Both the position numbers and the translations under genes were made by a program. The notes beneath the pieces are model-generated. The model searched no databases. It was not told the origin of the DNA and saw only the letters and a program-made list of their open reading frames with translations. A DNA stretch of 64,000 nt from Nonomuraea muscovyensis. GTDB lineage: Bacteria; Actinomycetota; Actinomycetes; Streptosporangiales; Streptosporangiaceae. The stretch covers positions 124,001 through 188,000 of the forward strand of contig NZ_JACHJB010000002.1 in NCBI RefSeq assembly GCF_014207745.1, given 5' to 3'. Below, piece by piece: positions 25,080 through 33,297 of the stretch (position 1 is the first letter of the stretch; every line of letters begins with the position of its first letter).

Positions 25080-25360
25080 CTACCAGCGGCCGCCCTTGTG
25101 GAGCTGGCCGCGGACAGCGCCGTCGGGGAACTGCGCCGTGTGCAGGTGGCGTACCAGTTCTTCGGGTTCTTCCAGATCCCCTTCAGCAGGGCGGCGTCCT
25201 TGACCCGGACCGTGCCGAAGCTCGTGTTGCCGCGGTTGGAACCCCGTTGCAGGAGAAGTCCGAGGCCGAGGGGCTCCAGGTGAGTCTTGCCGGCGCTCGT
25301 CAGGAGCTTCAGCACATGCGGAAGATCAGCCCAGACGACCACGGTTCCGCTGGGCCCCAC
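25080..25360 (-). pseudogene. CHRD-domain protein remnant with frameshift
   Basis: The first piece reads GTVRVKDAALLKGIWKNPKNWY. One base later, in the next frame, it continues HLHTAQFPDGAVRGQLHKGG and ends RW at 25080. Together this is the C-terminal half of a CHRD (chordin-like) domain, in which 'N-P-x-x-Y-Y-v-N-l-H-t-x-x-f-P-x-G-a-v-R-G-Q-l' is diagnostic. The N-terminal half and the signal peptide expected for these secreted proteins are not recognisable upstream. It is therefore a truncated and frameshifted relic. CHRD proteins in actinomycetes are extracytoplasmic and of unclear role. Confidence 0.65.
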
Positions 25361-25448
25361 ACGCCGTTCCTGAGCTTGTTCTATAACCAGTCAATCAGGG
25401 TGGGTGCGCAGTCTGGCGGCGTCATGCGGTGTCACGGAATCCTGAGCG

Positions 25449-26150
25449 TCACGCCTGCGGACGGGCGAGTTTGGCGGCCACGGCGTCGAGGACCCAGTCG
25501 AGGCCGGTCGCGAAGGACGCCTCGGCGTCCACCTCCGTGCCGTCGTGCACGACCTTGGCCAGCGCCGGGAAGCGGCCCGTGGCCAGCATCCTCATCACAT
25601 GCGGGCCGGAGGCGCGCTGCCAGTCGCGCTTGGACAGGCCCGTGGCGCGCTCGGCCCGCAGGTTCGCGATCTCGCGCCTGATCGCGCCAGTGATGTAGGC
25701 GCTGACGGTCTCCACGGCGCGCATGACGGTCTCGAGGTCGGCGAGGCCGTCGAAGGCGGACAGCTTGGCCTCAGTCACGGCGAGGGCGTTCGGGCCGAGG
25801 GCCGGACGGCCGCCGAGCAGGTCGGCCAGCCATTCGTGACGGAGGGTGGCCTGCCTGGTGCGGTGGGCGAGGATGCGCAGCACCTCCCGCCAGTCCCCGG
25901 GCTGCTCCTCGGGGAGGACCTCGGCGTGGACCTCGTCCACCATGAGGTCGAACAGCTCCTCCTTGGTGGAGATGTATCCGTACAGTCGCATCGGACGGGC
26001 GTCCAGCCGGGCGGCGACCTTGCGCAACGACACGGCCTCCAGCCCGCCCTCGTCGGCCAGAGCGATGGCGGCGGCGATGATCCGCTCCCGGCCGAGCGGC
26101 GCGGCGCGAAACTGCGGCTCCGGCCGGTCCCATACAGTCATGGGCTCCAT
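25449..26150 (-). CDS. TetR-family regulator with TetR_C-type sensor domain
   Basis: A 233-residue repressor. The HTH region is GRERIIAAAIALADEGGLEAVSLRKVAARLDARPMRLYGYISTKEEL (residues 21-70). 'RPMRLYGY' and the long C-terminal domain (FATGLDWVLDAVAAKL at the end) are those of the tetracycline-repressor-like subgroup, which in actinomycetes often stands opposite an FAD monooxygenase or drug efflux gene. Here the divergent partner is a truncated FAD monooxygenase, so the pair was once a TetR/monooxygenase module. ATG 26150 is used; ATG 26141 is an alternative. Two palindromes lie between the genes. Confidence 0.86.
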   Translation of the reverse strand: MEPMTVWDRPEPQFRAAPLGRERIIAAAIALADEGGLEAVSLRKVAARLDARPMRLYGYISTKEELFDLMVDEVHAEVLPEEQPGDWREVLRILAHRTRQATLRHEWLADLLGGRPALGPNALAVTEAKLSAFDGLADLETVMRAVETVSAYITGAIRREIANLRAERATGLSKRDWQRASGPHVMRMLATGRFPALAKVVHDGTEVDAEASFATGLDWVLDAVAAKLARPQA

Positions 26151-26157
26151 CGTACTG

Positions 26158-26173
26158 TTGCGATATGTCGCAA
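26158..26173. promoter_or_regulatory. Palindrome TTGCGA-TATG-TCGCAA
   Basis: Perfect 6-bp arms around TATG, 8 bp upstream of the TetR start at 26150. It probably overlaps the TetR promoter and serves autoregulation. Confidence 0.6.
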
Positions 26174-26194
26174 TCGGCAAGTACGTGAGTCGCT

Positions 26195-26460
26195 ATGATA
26201 CACCGTACGATACAGCGTATCGCTGTGGTCGGAGGCGGCCCGGCCGGCCTCACCTTCGCCCGCGTCCTGCACCGCCACGATCACCCCGTCACCATCCTCG
26301 AACGCGATCCCGCCCCCGACGCCCGTCCCCCGGGCGGCATGCTCGACCTGCACGAAGGGATGGGCCAGCTCGCGCTGGGCAAGGCGGGGCTGCTGGCGGA
26401 GTTCCAGGCGCTGTCCCGTCCCGAGGGGCAGGCCATGCGCATCCTGGACGCGGAAGACGC
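26195..26460 (+). pseudogene. FAD-dependent monooxygenase, truncated after about 88 residues
   Basis: The N-terminus is intact: RIAVVGGGPAGLTFARVLHRH is the FAD-binding Rossmann motif and VTILERDPAPDARPPGG the second nucleotide contact. 'GGMLDLHEGMGQLAL' is typical of the TetX-like aromatic-ring hydroxylase group. After MRILDAED the homology ends abruptly, and the frame continues into a short tail that resembles the end of TnpB proteins. About 300 residues, including the GD motif and the substrate domain, are missing. The cause appears to be insertion and later deletion of a TnpB-type element. Confidence 0.75.
26208..26222. promoter_or_regulatory. Palindrome CGATAC-AGC-GTATCG
   Basis: Perfect 6-bp arms within a wider 23-bp dyad (26198-26220). 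It covers the first codons of the monooxygenase remnant, so a bound repressor would block its transcription. The sequence differs from the other dyad at 26158, so the two may bind with different strength or to different proteins. Confidence 0.55.
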
Positions 26461-26591
26461 CTGTGGAGATCAGGTAAGACCCGGATCCGTCCGGGCACAG
26501 ATCAGCGAAACAGGAAGCCGGGGAAGTGCCGCCGCGTGAACGGGACGGCACAGGCCAGAATCTCCGGGCTTCAGCCCGGAGAGCGCGTCAA
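26448..26591 (+). mobile_element. Right-end remnant of a TnpB (IS200/IS605-type) element
   Basis: The frame tail ACGDQVRPGSVRAQISETGS looks like the C-terminus of an actinobacterial TnpB. It is followed by a hairpin CTCCGGGC-TTCA-GCCCGGAG (26562-26581) and then TCAA (26588-26591), the arrangement I know from the right ends of these elements. The transposase body and left end are gone. A second right end with the same TTCA loop and TCAA lies at about 55600-55675. Assignment by pattern, not by search. Confidence 0.55.
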
Positions 26592-26801
26592 ACGCGAGCC
26601 GTCCGGGAGTCCGCCGTCGGCGACGTCCTGGCGCAGATCCGCGAGATCGCCGCGCTCCCGGCGGCGGACGCGGACGGCGATCGGGTGTGCGGCCTCCTCC
26701 TGGTCTTCCACGAGGGAGCCGGCCAGTTCGAATGGCAGGTGCGGGACGGGGACGTCGTCGTCGGCCAGGCCGTGCCCCGCCACGACTACCTGTGGCGGTG
26801 A
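26592..26801 (+). pseudogene. C-terminal fragment of an unidentified protein
   Basis: Directly after the TnpB right end a frame with good coding character runs to a stop at 26801: SAVGDVLAQIREIAALPAAD ... GLLLVFHEGAGQFEWQVRDG ... PRHDYLWR. There is no usable start on this side of the mobile-element scar, so it is most likely the 3' piece of a gene interrupted by the insertion. It is not the continuation of the FAD monooxygenase, whose C-terminus looks different. I do not recognise the family. Confidence 0.45.
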
Positions 26802-26942
26802 ACGCTCAGGCGCCGGTGCGCCGGGCCGCCAGGGCGGCGCCGAGTTCGTGTCCGCCGGGTCCTTCTTCAGTTACGCGGCGCCGGGCAGCAGCGCGTGGGG
26901 CCCGATGCCGAACGTCGACGTGACCTGGCCGGCGAGCAGCGG

Positions 26943-27737
26943 TCACGGCAGGATCGAGTCGACGTAGCCACCGTCGGCGCGGAGGGCGCCGCCGGTCGTG
27001 ACGGAGGCCTGGTCGGAGCTGAGGTAGACGACCATGTTGCCGATCTCGGCCGGCTCGATCAGCCGCTGGATCAGGGAGTTCGGCCGGTGCTCGCGCATGA
27101 AGCGCCGCTGGGCCTCCTCCCACGACAGGTCGTCGCCGACGAGCTCCTCGACGAACATCTCGACGCCCGGCGTGTGCGTGGGGCCGACGATGACCGAGTT
27201 GACGGTGACGCCGCTCCCGGCGGCGGCTTTGGCGAAACCTCGCGTGACCGCCAGCAGCGCGGTCTTGGTCATGCCGTAGTGCACCATCTCGACAGGTATG
27301 GCCACCGCGGAGTCGCTCGCGATGTTGAGCACCCGGCCCCAGCCGCGGTCCATCATGCCGGGCAGGTACGTGCGCGTCAGGCGGACGGCCGACAGGACGT
27401 TGACCTCGAAGTAGCGGCGCCACTCGTCGTCGTCGATCTCCAGCACCGGCCTGGCGCCGAAGATGCCGAGGTTGTTGACGAGGATGTCCAGGTCGGGCAC
27501 CCGATCGCGGAGCTGCGCCGCACCCTCCGCCGTGGCCAGGTCGGCGGCCACGGCGGTCACGTCCGCCCCCGGCAGCCGGTCGGAGATGGTGGCGGCGGCC
27601 TGCTCGGTCCGCTCCTTGCCACGCCCGTTCACGATTCCGGCGGCGCCGGCGCGGGCGAGTTCGGTGGCGATGGCCAGGCCGATGCCCTGGCTGGATCCGG
27701 ACACCAGAGCCCGGCGGCCCGACAGATCGATGTTCAT
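26943..27737 (-). CDS. SDR-family oxidoreductase
   Basis: A classical short-chain dehydrogenase/reductase of 264 residues. SGSSQGIGLAIATELARAG is the cofactor motif, with an Arg/Lys-rich NGRGKERTEQ that suggests NADPH. The catalytic residues are in LVNNLGIFG, NIASDSAVAIP and YGMTKTALLAVTRG. The C-terminal EPAEIGNMVVYLSSDQASVTTGGALRADGG is normal. Substrate unknown. The start ATG 27737 has AAAGGACGAACC upstream. It is divergent from the NhaA-thioredoxin gene. Confidence 0.9.
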   Translation of the reverse strand: MNIDLSGRRALVSGSSQGIGLAIATELARAGAAGIVNGRGKERTEQAAATISDRLPGADVTAVAADLATAEGAAQLRDRVPDLDILVNNLGIFGARPVLEIDDDEWRRYFEVNVLSAVRLTRTYLPGMMDRGWGRVLNIASDSAVAIPVEMVHYGMTKTALLAVTRGFAKAAAGSGVTVNSVIVGPTHTPGVEMFVEELVGDDLSWEEAQRRFMREHRPNSLIQRLIEPAEIGNMVVYLSSDQASVTTGGALRADGGYVDSILP

Positions 27738-27898
27738 CGGTTCGTCCTTTCCCGGCCCCGGGCGGGCCCCTGCTGGACAGCGTTCCCACAGACGGACGGT
27801 GAATGTCGCCGTGGCGTGACCTCGACCTTCGCCCGGCCGCGGGCACCACCGGCCGCCCGCCGGCGGTGCCCGCGGCGCCGTCTATCATCGTGACCCTG

Positions 27899-29698
27899 AT
27901 GGTGCGGAGGTTCTTCAGGACCGAGGCGGGCAGCACGAGCGTCCTGCTCGGCGCCACGCTGCTCGCCCTCCTGTGGGCCAATTCGCCCTGGGGCGACACC
28001 TACGAGGCCTTCTGGCACACCCGGATGGGCCTCACCTTCGGCGAGGCCGTCTTCTCGCTCGACCTGCGCCACTGGGTCAACGACGGGCTGATGGCGGTGT
28101 TCTTCTTCCTCATCGGCCTCGAGGTCTCCTACGAGGTGCGGCTCGGGCAACTGCGCGACCGGCGGCTGCTCGCGGTGCCGGCCGTCGCCGCGCTCGGCGG
28201 CATGCTGGTGCCCGCCGCCGTCTACCTGGCGCTGAACGCCGGAGGGCCGGGGGCGGGCGGCTGGGGCGTGCCGATCGCGACCGACACGGCGTTCGTGCTC
28301 GGGCTGCTCGCCATGGTGGGCGCCCGCTGCCCCGAGCCGCTGCGGGCGTTCCTGCTGACACTGGCGATCGTCGACGACGTGCTGGCCATCATCATCATCG
28401 CCGTCTTCTACACCGAGGAGCTGTCCGTCCCGGCGCTGCTGTCGGCGGTGGTGCTGCTGGTGGCGATCCTGACGCTGCGGCGGCTGAAGATCTGGCGGGC
28501 GCCCGCCTACATCGTGCTCGGCTTCGGGCTGTGGGTGGCGACGCTGGAGAGCGGCGTCCATCCGACGCTCGTCGGCATCGGGCTGGGGATCCTCGTGTTC
28601 GTGTACGTCCCCAGCGAGTACAAGCTCCTCTCGGCGGGCGAGGCCGTACAGGAGCTCACCAACGAGCCGAACGCGCGCGCGGCCCGGGAGGCGGCGCGCC
28701 GGGTGCGGGCCGCGGTGTCGGTGAACGAGCGGCTGCAGTTCCAGCTCCACCCGTGGAGCAGCTACGAGATCGTGCCGATCTTCGCGCTGGCCAACGCCGG
28801 GGTCCGCCTGGACGGGGAGACGCTGCGCCAGGCGGTCACCTCGCCCATCGCGATCGGGGTGGCGGCGGGGCTGCTGCTGGGCAAGTTCGCCGGGATCGCG
28901 TTCGGCACCTGGCTGCCGCTCCGGCTGGGCTGGGGCGTGCTGCCGGGCAACCTGGTGTGGGGTCAGCTCCTGGGCGGGGCGGCCGTGTCGGGCATCGGGT
29001 TCACGGTGTCGCTGTTCATCGTGGACCTGGCCTTCGACGACCAGGCCATCCAGAACCAGGCCAAGATCGGCATTCTGGCCGGGTCGGCGCTGTCGGCGCT
29101 GTCCGGCTGGATCATCTTCCGGCTCGCCTGGGACCGGGGCGGTGTGTGCGCGCCGCCCGAAGCGGCGGCCGAGCCGCCCGAGACGCTGCCGGAGGTGCTG
29201 TCGGTGCCGGTGGGCCCGGACGACCACGTGCGCGGGCCGGCGAAGGCCAAGGTCACGATCGTGGAGTACGGCGACTTCGAGTGCCCGTACTGCGGCCGGC
29301 TCCACCCGGTCCTGGAGGAGTTGCGCGCCAGGCGACCGGAGGTCCGGATCGTGTTCCGGCACTTCCCGCTGCGCACGATCCATCCGCGGGCGGTGCCGGC
29401 GGCGCTGGCGGCGGAGGGCGCCGCCCGCGGGGGCAGGTTCTGGGAGATGCACGACACGCTCTTCTCCAACCAGCGTTTCCTGACCGATGCCGACCTTCGC
29501 CGGTACGCCGCCGAGCTGGACGTGGAGCCGTGGCCCGACCTGCCCGGCCAGCTCGCGAGGGTGGCCCGCGACGAGGAGTCGGGGCAGGCGAGTGGGGTGC
29601 GCGGCACGCCCACGCTCTTCATCAACGGCGTCCGCTACCAGGGCGCGCTGGATCGGGCGTCGATCGACCGGGCGGTGAAGGAAGCGGAGCAGCCGTAA
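27899..29698 (+). CDS. nhaA: Na+/H+ antiporter NhaA fused to a DsbA/thioredoxin-like domain
   Basis: A 599-residue fusion. Residues 1-400 are NhaA: VFFFLIGLEV, PIATDTAFVLGLLAM, LTLAIVDDVLAIIII (the Asp pair that carries the ions) and VSGIGFTVSLFIVDLAF. Residues about 425-600 are a thioredoxin-fold domain of the DsbA/DSBA-oxidoreductase type with ECPYCGRLHP (Cys462, Cys465) and the cis-Pro loop GVRGTPTLFINGVRY. The fold should lie on one side of the membrane next to the antiporter. I know this fusion from other actinomycetes, but its purpose is not established; redox control of sodium/proton exchange is a guess. The start is uncertain: an upstream in-frame ATG at 27803 would add 32 residues without known homology. 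Confidence 0.88.
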   Translation: MVRRFFRTEAGSTSVLLGATLLALLWANSPWGDTYEAFWHTRMGLTFGEAVFSLDLRHWVNDGLMAVFFFLIGLEVSYEVRLGQLRDRRLLAVPAVAALGGMLVPAAVYLALNAGGPGAGGWGVPIATDTAFVLGLLAMVGARCPEPLRAFLLTLAIVDDVLAIIIIAVFYTEELSVPALLSAVVLLVAILTLRRLKIWRAPAYIVLGFGLWVATLESGVHPTLVGIGLGILVFVYVPSEYKLLSAGEAVQELTNEPNARAAREAARRVRAAVSVNERLQFQLHPWSSYEIVPIFALANAGVRLDGETLRQAVTSPIAIGVAAGLLLGKFAGIAFGTWLPLRLGWGVLPGNLVWGQLLGGAAVSGIGFTVSLFIVDLAFDDQAIQNQAKIGILAGSALSALSGWIIFRLAWDRGGVCAPPEAAAEPPETLPEVLSVPVGPDDHVRGPAKAKVTIVEYGDFECPYCGRLHPVLEELRARRPEVRIVFRHFPLRTIHPRAVPAALAAEGAARGGRFWEMHDTLFSNQRFLTDADLRRYAAELDVEPWPDLPGQLARVARDEESGQASGVRGTPTLFINGVRYQGALDRASIDRAVKEAEQP

Positions 29699-29783
29699 GC
29701 CCGGGGGAAGGAAACCTTAAGCGGTCTCCGCCAGTGTGGAGCCATCGCAGGACGCACCGGCGAAAACCCGAGAGGAACCCCTC

Positions 29784-30347
29784 ATGCGCACGTTCAAGCT
29801 CCAGGTCCAGACCACCGTCGACGGCTACATGGCCGGCCCGAACGGCGAGATGGACTGGATGACGTTCCCGTGGACCGACGACATCAGCGCCTACATCGAC
29901 GCCCTCACCAAGCCGGTCGACTGCATCGTGCTGGGCCGCAGGCTCGCCGAGGGTTTCATCCCCACCTGGGCGGCCGGGCCCGAGGGGGAGGACCAGGAGT
30001 CCATCGACTGGATGAACGACACGCCCAAGGTCGTCATCTCCGACTCCCTGACCGAGTCGCCGTGGGAGAACGCCACCGTCGCGGGCGGCGACCTCACCGA
30101 GACCGTGAACCGGCTCAAGGCCCAGCCGGGTGGCGACATCATCACCTACGGAGGCGCCACGCTGGCGGCCGAACTCATCGCCAGGGGGCTGCTCGACGAG
30201 CTCCACCTGTTCGTCAACCCGACCGCGATCGGCGCCGGCCGGCCGGTGTTCGCCGACACCGGCGCCCACCAGCGGCTTCGCCTGGTCACCGCGCGCCCGT
30301 TCGACTGCGGCATCACCGCGCTGCACTTCGAGCCCCGGCGCTCCTGA
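29784..30347 (+). CDS. RibD C-terminal / dihydrofolate-reductase-like protein
   Basis: A 187-residue protein of the same reductase family as 10710-11309. FKLQVQTTVDGYMAGPNGEMDWM is the family opening, CIVLGRRLAEGFIPTW the cofactor loop, and GGDIITYGGATLAAELIARGLLDELHLFVNPTAIGAG the nucleotide-binding C-terminal half. GAGAGGA lies upstream of ATG 29784. It is a presumed cytoplasmic NADPH-dependent reductase with unknown substrate. It follows the NhaA fusion by 85 bp on the same strand but probably has its own promoter. Confidence 0.85.
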   Translation: MRTFKLQVQTTVDGYMAGPNGEMDWMTFPWTDDISAYIDALTKPVDCIVLGRRLAEGFIPTWAAGPEGEDQESIDWMNDTPKVVISDSLTESPWENATVAGGDLTETVNRLKAQPGGDIITYGGATLAAELIARGLLDELHLFVNPTAIGAGRPVFADTGAHQRLRLVTARPFDCGITALHFEPRRS

Positions 30348-30527
30348 ACACGGCCCACGACGTCACGTCGAGTCCGGGGCCCCGTGGACCACGCGGGAGA
30401 AGGTTCGCGCCGCCGCGGGGAGGGGGAGACGGGCGCGCTGGACGGATCGCCGGGAGGGCGGCGCTGACTGTGCCATTCGTCCAACTCGCGGCTCCTTGTC
30501 AGAGCAGGCCCAGAATCATGGGGGGTT

Positions 30528-30866
30528 GTGAACGTTCTAAACGACCGCAGATTCGTGATGGTGAGCTCGACGGCGAGTGTGGTGGACCCGGAGCAGCCCA
30601 CCGCGTTCAGGTACTGGGAGTCCGACGGGGTGGTATGGGGCGACTACACCGGCGACACCGTCACCATCGGCCGGTTCGTCGGCACCCGGGACGGCGACAC
30701 GATCACGATCACCTACGCGCATGCGCTGAAGAGCGGGGGCAGGGCGGTCGGCCGGAGCAGCAGCCGGATCGAGACCGAGCCGGACGGGCGGCTGCGCCTG
30801 GTGGAGGAGTTCCAGTTCGACGGTGACGACACCCGCCACGTGAGCGTGTGCACCGAGGTCGCCTGA
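30528..30866 (+). CDS. Small conserved beta-rich protein (often misnamed N-acetylglutamate synthase)
   Basis: A 112-residue protein starting at a GTG. MNVLNDRRFVMVSSTASVVD, then TAFRYWESDGVVWGDYTGDTVTIGRFVGTRDGDTITITYAH, and RLRLVEEFQFDG fit a family of about 110-residue beta-strand proteins found widely in bacteria and frequently labelled 'N-acetylglutamate synthase' in databases without biochemical support. The pattern of short strands and turns suggests a lipocalin-like or barrel fold. No signal peptide. Function unknown. It stands alone between the RibD-like gene and the Lrp gene. Confidence 0.7.
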   Translation: MNVLNDRRFVMVSSTASVVDPEQPTAFRYWESDGVVWGDYTGDTVTIGRFVGTRDGDTITITYAHALKSGGRAVGRSSSRIETEPDGRLRLVEEFQFDGDDTRHVSVCTEVA

Positions 30867-30906
30867 CGGTGGCCGTGCCGGCCGCGGGCCGCCCGGCCCG
30901 GGACGT

Positions 30907-31542
30907 TCAGTCGTCCTTGCGCAGGGCGGCGCGGCCCTCCGCCGCCCCGACGAAGCGCATCTTGCCGAGCGGCACGTCTCCCCGCTCCTCCTGGACGGTC
31001 CGGCGCGGGGCGCGGGTCTTCTCGCGGTCGCTCGGCAGCACGTAGGGCCGCCTGAGCACCTCGTCCAGGATGAACACCGTCTCCGTCGCCTTCACGGCGG
31101 GGATGTTGGCCAGCCGGTCGGTCACCATGGCGTGCACCTCGGCGACGTCCGCCATCCGCACCTGGATCATCGCGTCGTGCTGGCCGGTGGTGATCGCGCA
31201 GTACTCGACCTCGGGCATCCTGGCCAGTTCGGCCCTGAACTGCCGCCACATCTGCTGCCGCACGGTCACGAAGATCAGCGCGGTGATGCCGAGGCCGGTC
31301 CGCACGTGGTCGATCTCGGCGGTGAAGCGCTTGATGGCGCCGTCCGCGCGCAGCGCCTCGAACCGGGTGTAGGCGTTGGCCCGGGAGATGCCCACCCGGT
31401 CGGCGAGCGCCGACACCGAGATCCGGCCGTTCTCCCGCAGGACCTCGAGGATCTTCAGGTGGGTGGCGTCCAGGTCGAGGCCGATACCGATCCGTCCAGA
31501 TGGACCACCACCACTGCCCCCATTGCTGGAAATATCACTCAC
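30907..31542 (-). CDS. Lrp/AsnC-family transcriptional regulator
   Basis: A 211-residue regulator. After a glycine-serine-rich leader, the HTH is LDATHLKILEVLRENGRISVSALADRVGISRANAYTRFEAL (about residues 24-64). The RAM/effector domain follows (GLGITALIFVTV, CAITTGQHDAMIQVRMADV). The last 45 residues are an unusual charged extension (SDREKTRAPRRTVQEERGD). I chose the GTG at 31542 because AAGGGG lies 5 nt upstream. It is divergent from the peptide ABC operon, so it probably senses an amino acid or peptide and controls uptake. Confidence 0.88.
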   Translation of the reverse strand: MSDISSNGGSGGGPSGRIGIGLDLDATHLKILEVLRENGRISVSALADRVGISRANAYTRFEALRADGAIKRFTAEIDHVRTGLGITALIFVTVRQQMWRQFRAELARMPEVEYCAITTGQHDAMIQVRMADVAEVHAMVTDRLANIPAVKATETVFILDEVLRRPYVLPSDREKTRAPRRTVQEERGDVPLGKMRFVGAAEGRAALRKDD

Positions 31543-31650
31543 TGTTACCCCTTCCCTCGATATATACGTCTCAGTAACTACACAACGCCTGGACGTTCTG
31601 CCGGACAATCCTCGACATCTTTCGGCTAATCGTCCATCTGGAGGACAACC

Positions 31651-33225
31651 ATGGCGACCCGTTCCCAGACGGCGGCTGTGCTGCTCGCCGGTGCTCTCGC
31701 CCTCGCCGCCTGCGGAAGCGGCGGCGCCCAGGCCCCGGCCGCCCAGAGTGGCGCGAAGACACTCGTCATCGACACGTCCTTCGACCTCAAGACGGCCGAC
31801 CCCGGCCGGACGTACGAGCCGACGGGCCTGATCGTCGGCAAGGCCACCTACGAGACGCTGCTCACCTTCGACGGCGGCGACGTGACCAAGCCGGTGCCCG
31901 CGCTGGCCGAGTCGTACGAGCTGTCGGAGGACGGCAAGGTCGTCACCCTCAAGCTCAAGCAGGGCGCGACGTTCGCCGACGGCTCGCCCATCACGGCTGA
32001 TGACGTGGTCTTCTCGCTCACCCGGGTGCGCGACATGAAGGGTACCCCGTCGTTCCTGCTGGACGGCGTCGAGGTGGCCAAGGCCGACGACTCGACCATC
32101 ACGCTGACCTCCAAGCAGGCCAACCCCGCCCTGCCGTACATCCTGCCCAACCCCGCGCTCGGCATCATCAACAGCAAGCTCGCCAAGCAGAACGGCGCCA
32201 CCACCGACCCGCAGGACAAGGCCGAGCAGTACCTGAACTCGACGTCCGCGGGCTCGGGCCCGTACCTGATCGAGTCGTTCAACGTGAGCAGCCAGGTCGT
32301 GCTCAAGGCGAACCCGAAGTACTACGGCACCAAGCCCGCCTACGACAAGGTCGTCATCCGCAACGTCGAGGCCGCCACGCAGAAGCTGAACGTCCAGCGC
32401 GGCGACAGCCAGGTGGCGCTCAACCTCTCCGGCGACCAGGTCGCCGGCATGCCGGCGAACCTGCAGGTCGACAAGACCTCCTCGGCCAACGTCATCTTCC
32501 TGTTCGCCAACCAGAACCAGGAGATCAGCAAGACCACGCCGAACGCCAAGTTCGTCGAGGCGGTGCGCAAGGGCGTCGACTACGCGGGCCTGCTGGAACT
32601 GGCCGGCGAGGGCGCCACGCAGGCGCCGGGCGTCATCCCGTCGCAGATCCTCGGCGCGCTCGGCGCGGACCAGGCGGCCAAGCGTGACCTGGAGGGCGCC
32701 AAGGCCGCCCTGGCCGCCAGCGGCCTGTCGAACCCGACGGTCAAGCTGGAGTACCCGAGCGAGCTGACCGTGAACGGCCTGTCCTTCCAGCCGCTGGCCG
32801 AGCGCATCCAGGCCAACCTCAAGGAGGTCGGCATCACGGTGGACCTGAACCCCGCGCCGGTCACCACGGCGCTGGACAACTACCGCAACGGCAAGGAGGA
32901 GATGGGCCTGTGGTACTGGGGCCCGGACTACCCGGACCCCAGCGACTACCTCGTGTTCCTGCCCGGCAAGACGGTCGGCGAGCGGGCCGGGTGGAAGGCC
33001 GGCTCGGACAAGACGGTCGAGGAGTCGGGCGAGAAGGCGGCGGTCGCCGTGGGTGACGACCTGCGCAAGCAGGCCTACGCCGACATGCAGACGAAGCTCA
33101 ACGCCTCCGGCCCGTTCATCCCGCTCATCCAGCCCAGCCAGAACATCGTCACCGCCGCCTCGGTGACGGGCCTCGAGTACCACCCGGTGTGGACCGTGGA
33201 CGTCGCCGACCTCGGCGTGAAGTAG
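31651..33225 (+). CDS. Peptide ABC transporter substrate-binding lipoprotein (SBP family 5)
   Basis: A 524-residue extracytoplasmic receptor. The signal peptide ends in a lipobox, LALAACGSGG, so the mature protein is a lipoprotein anchored by its cysteine. The family-5 signature is present early (ELSEDGKVVTLKLKQGATFADGSPITADDVVFSL). The C-terminal part with GLWYWGPDYPDPSDYLVFLPG is typical of DppA/OppA-type dipeptide or oligopeptide receptors. It is the first gene of an operon with two permeases, two ATPases and an M24-like hydrolase, and is opposite an Lrp gene. Ligand size is not deducible. Confidence 0.93.
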   Translation: MATRSQTAAVLLAGALALAACGSGGAQAPAAQSGAKTLVIDTSFDLKTADPGRTYEPTGLIVGKATYETLLTFDGGDVTKPVPALAESYELSEDGKVVTLKLKQGATFADGSPITADDVVFSLTRVRDMKGTPSFLLDGVEVAKADDSTITLTSKQANPALPYILPNPALGIINSKLAKQNGATTDPQDKAEQYLNSTSAGSGPYLIESFNVSSQVVLKANPKYYGTKPAYDKVVIRNVEAATQKLNVQRGDSQVALNLSGDQVAGMPANLQVDKTSSANVIFLFANQNQEISKTTPNAKFVEAVRKGVDYAGLLELAGEGATQAPGVIPSQILGALGADQAAKRDLEGAKAALAASGLSNPTVKLEYPSELTVNGLSFQPLAERIQANLKEVGITVDLNPAPVTTALDNYRNGKEEMGLWYWGPDYPDPSDYLVFLPGKTVGERAGWKAGSDKTVEESGEKAAVAVGDDLRKQAYADMQTKLNASGPFIPLIQPSQNIVTAASVTGLEYHPVWTVDVADLGVK

Positions 33226-33237
33226 AGTCCGCGAGCG

Positions 33238-33297
33238 GTATCCGACCAGGTATCCAACAAGATATCCGACAAGGTGTCGAACAAGGTGTCGAACACA
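33238..33297 (+). repeat. Five tandem 12-bp repeats over the permease start
   Basis: The units are GTATCCGACCAG, GTATCCAACAAG, ATATCCGACAAG, GTGTCGAACAAG and GTGTCGAACACA. Two of them start with GTG and can serve as the first codon of the permease. In frame the array reads repeated V-S-N-K-like tetrapeptides. It begins 13 bp after the stop of the binding-protein gene. Confidence 0.85.

Noticed and set aside
26195..26539. A genuine short 114-residue FAD protein
   Set aside because: The first 88 residues are a truncated monooxygenase and the tail looks like TnpB; the substrate domain is missing.
33238..33297. CRISPR-like repeat array
   Set aside because: Units are 12 bp, directly adjacent without spacers, and continue in frame into the permease gene; no cas genes are present.
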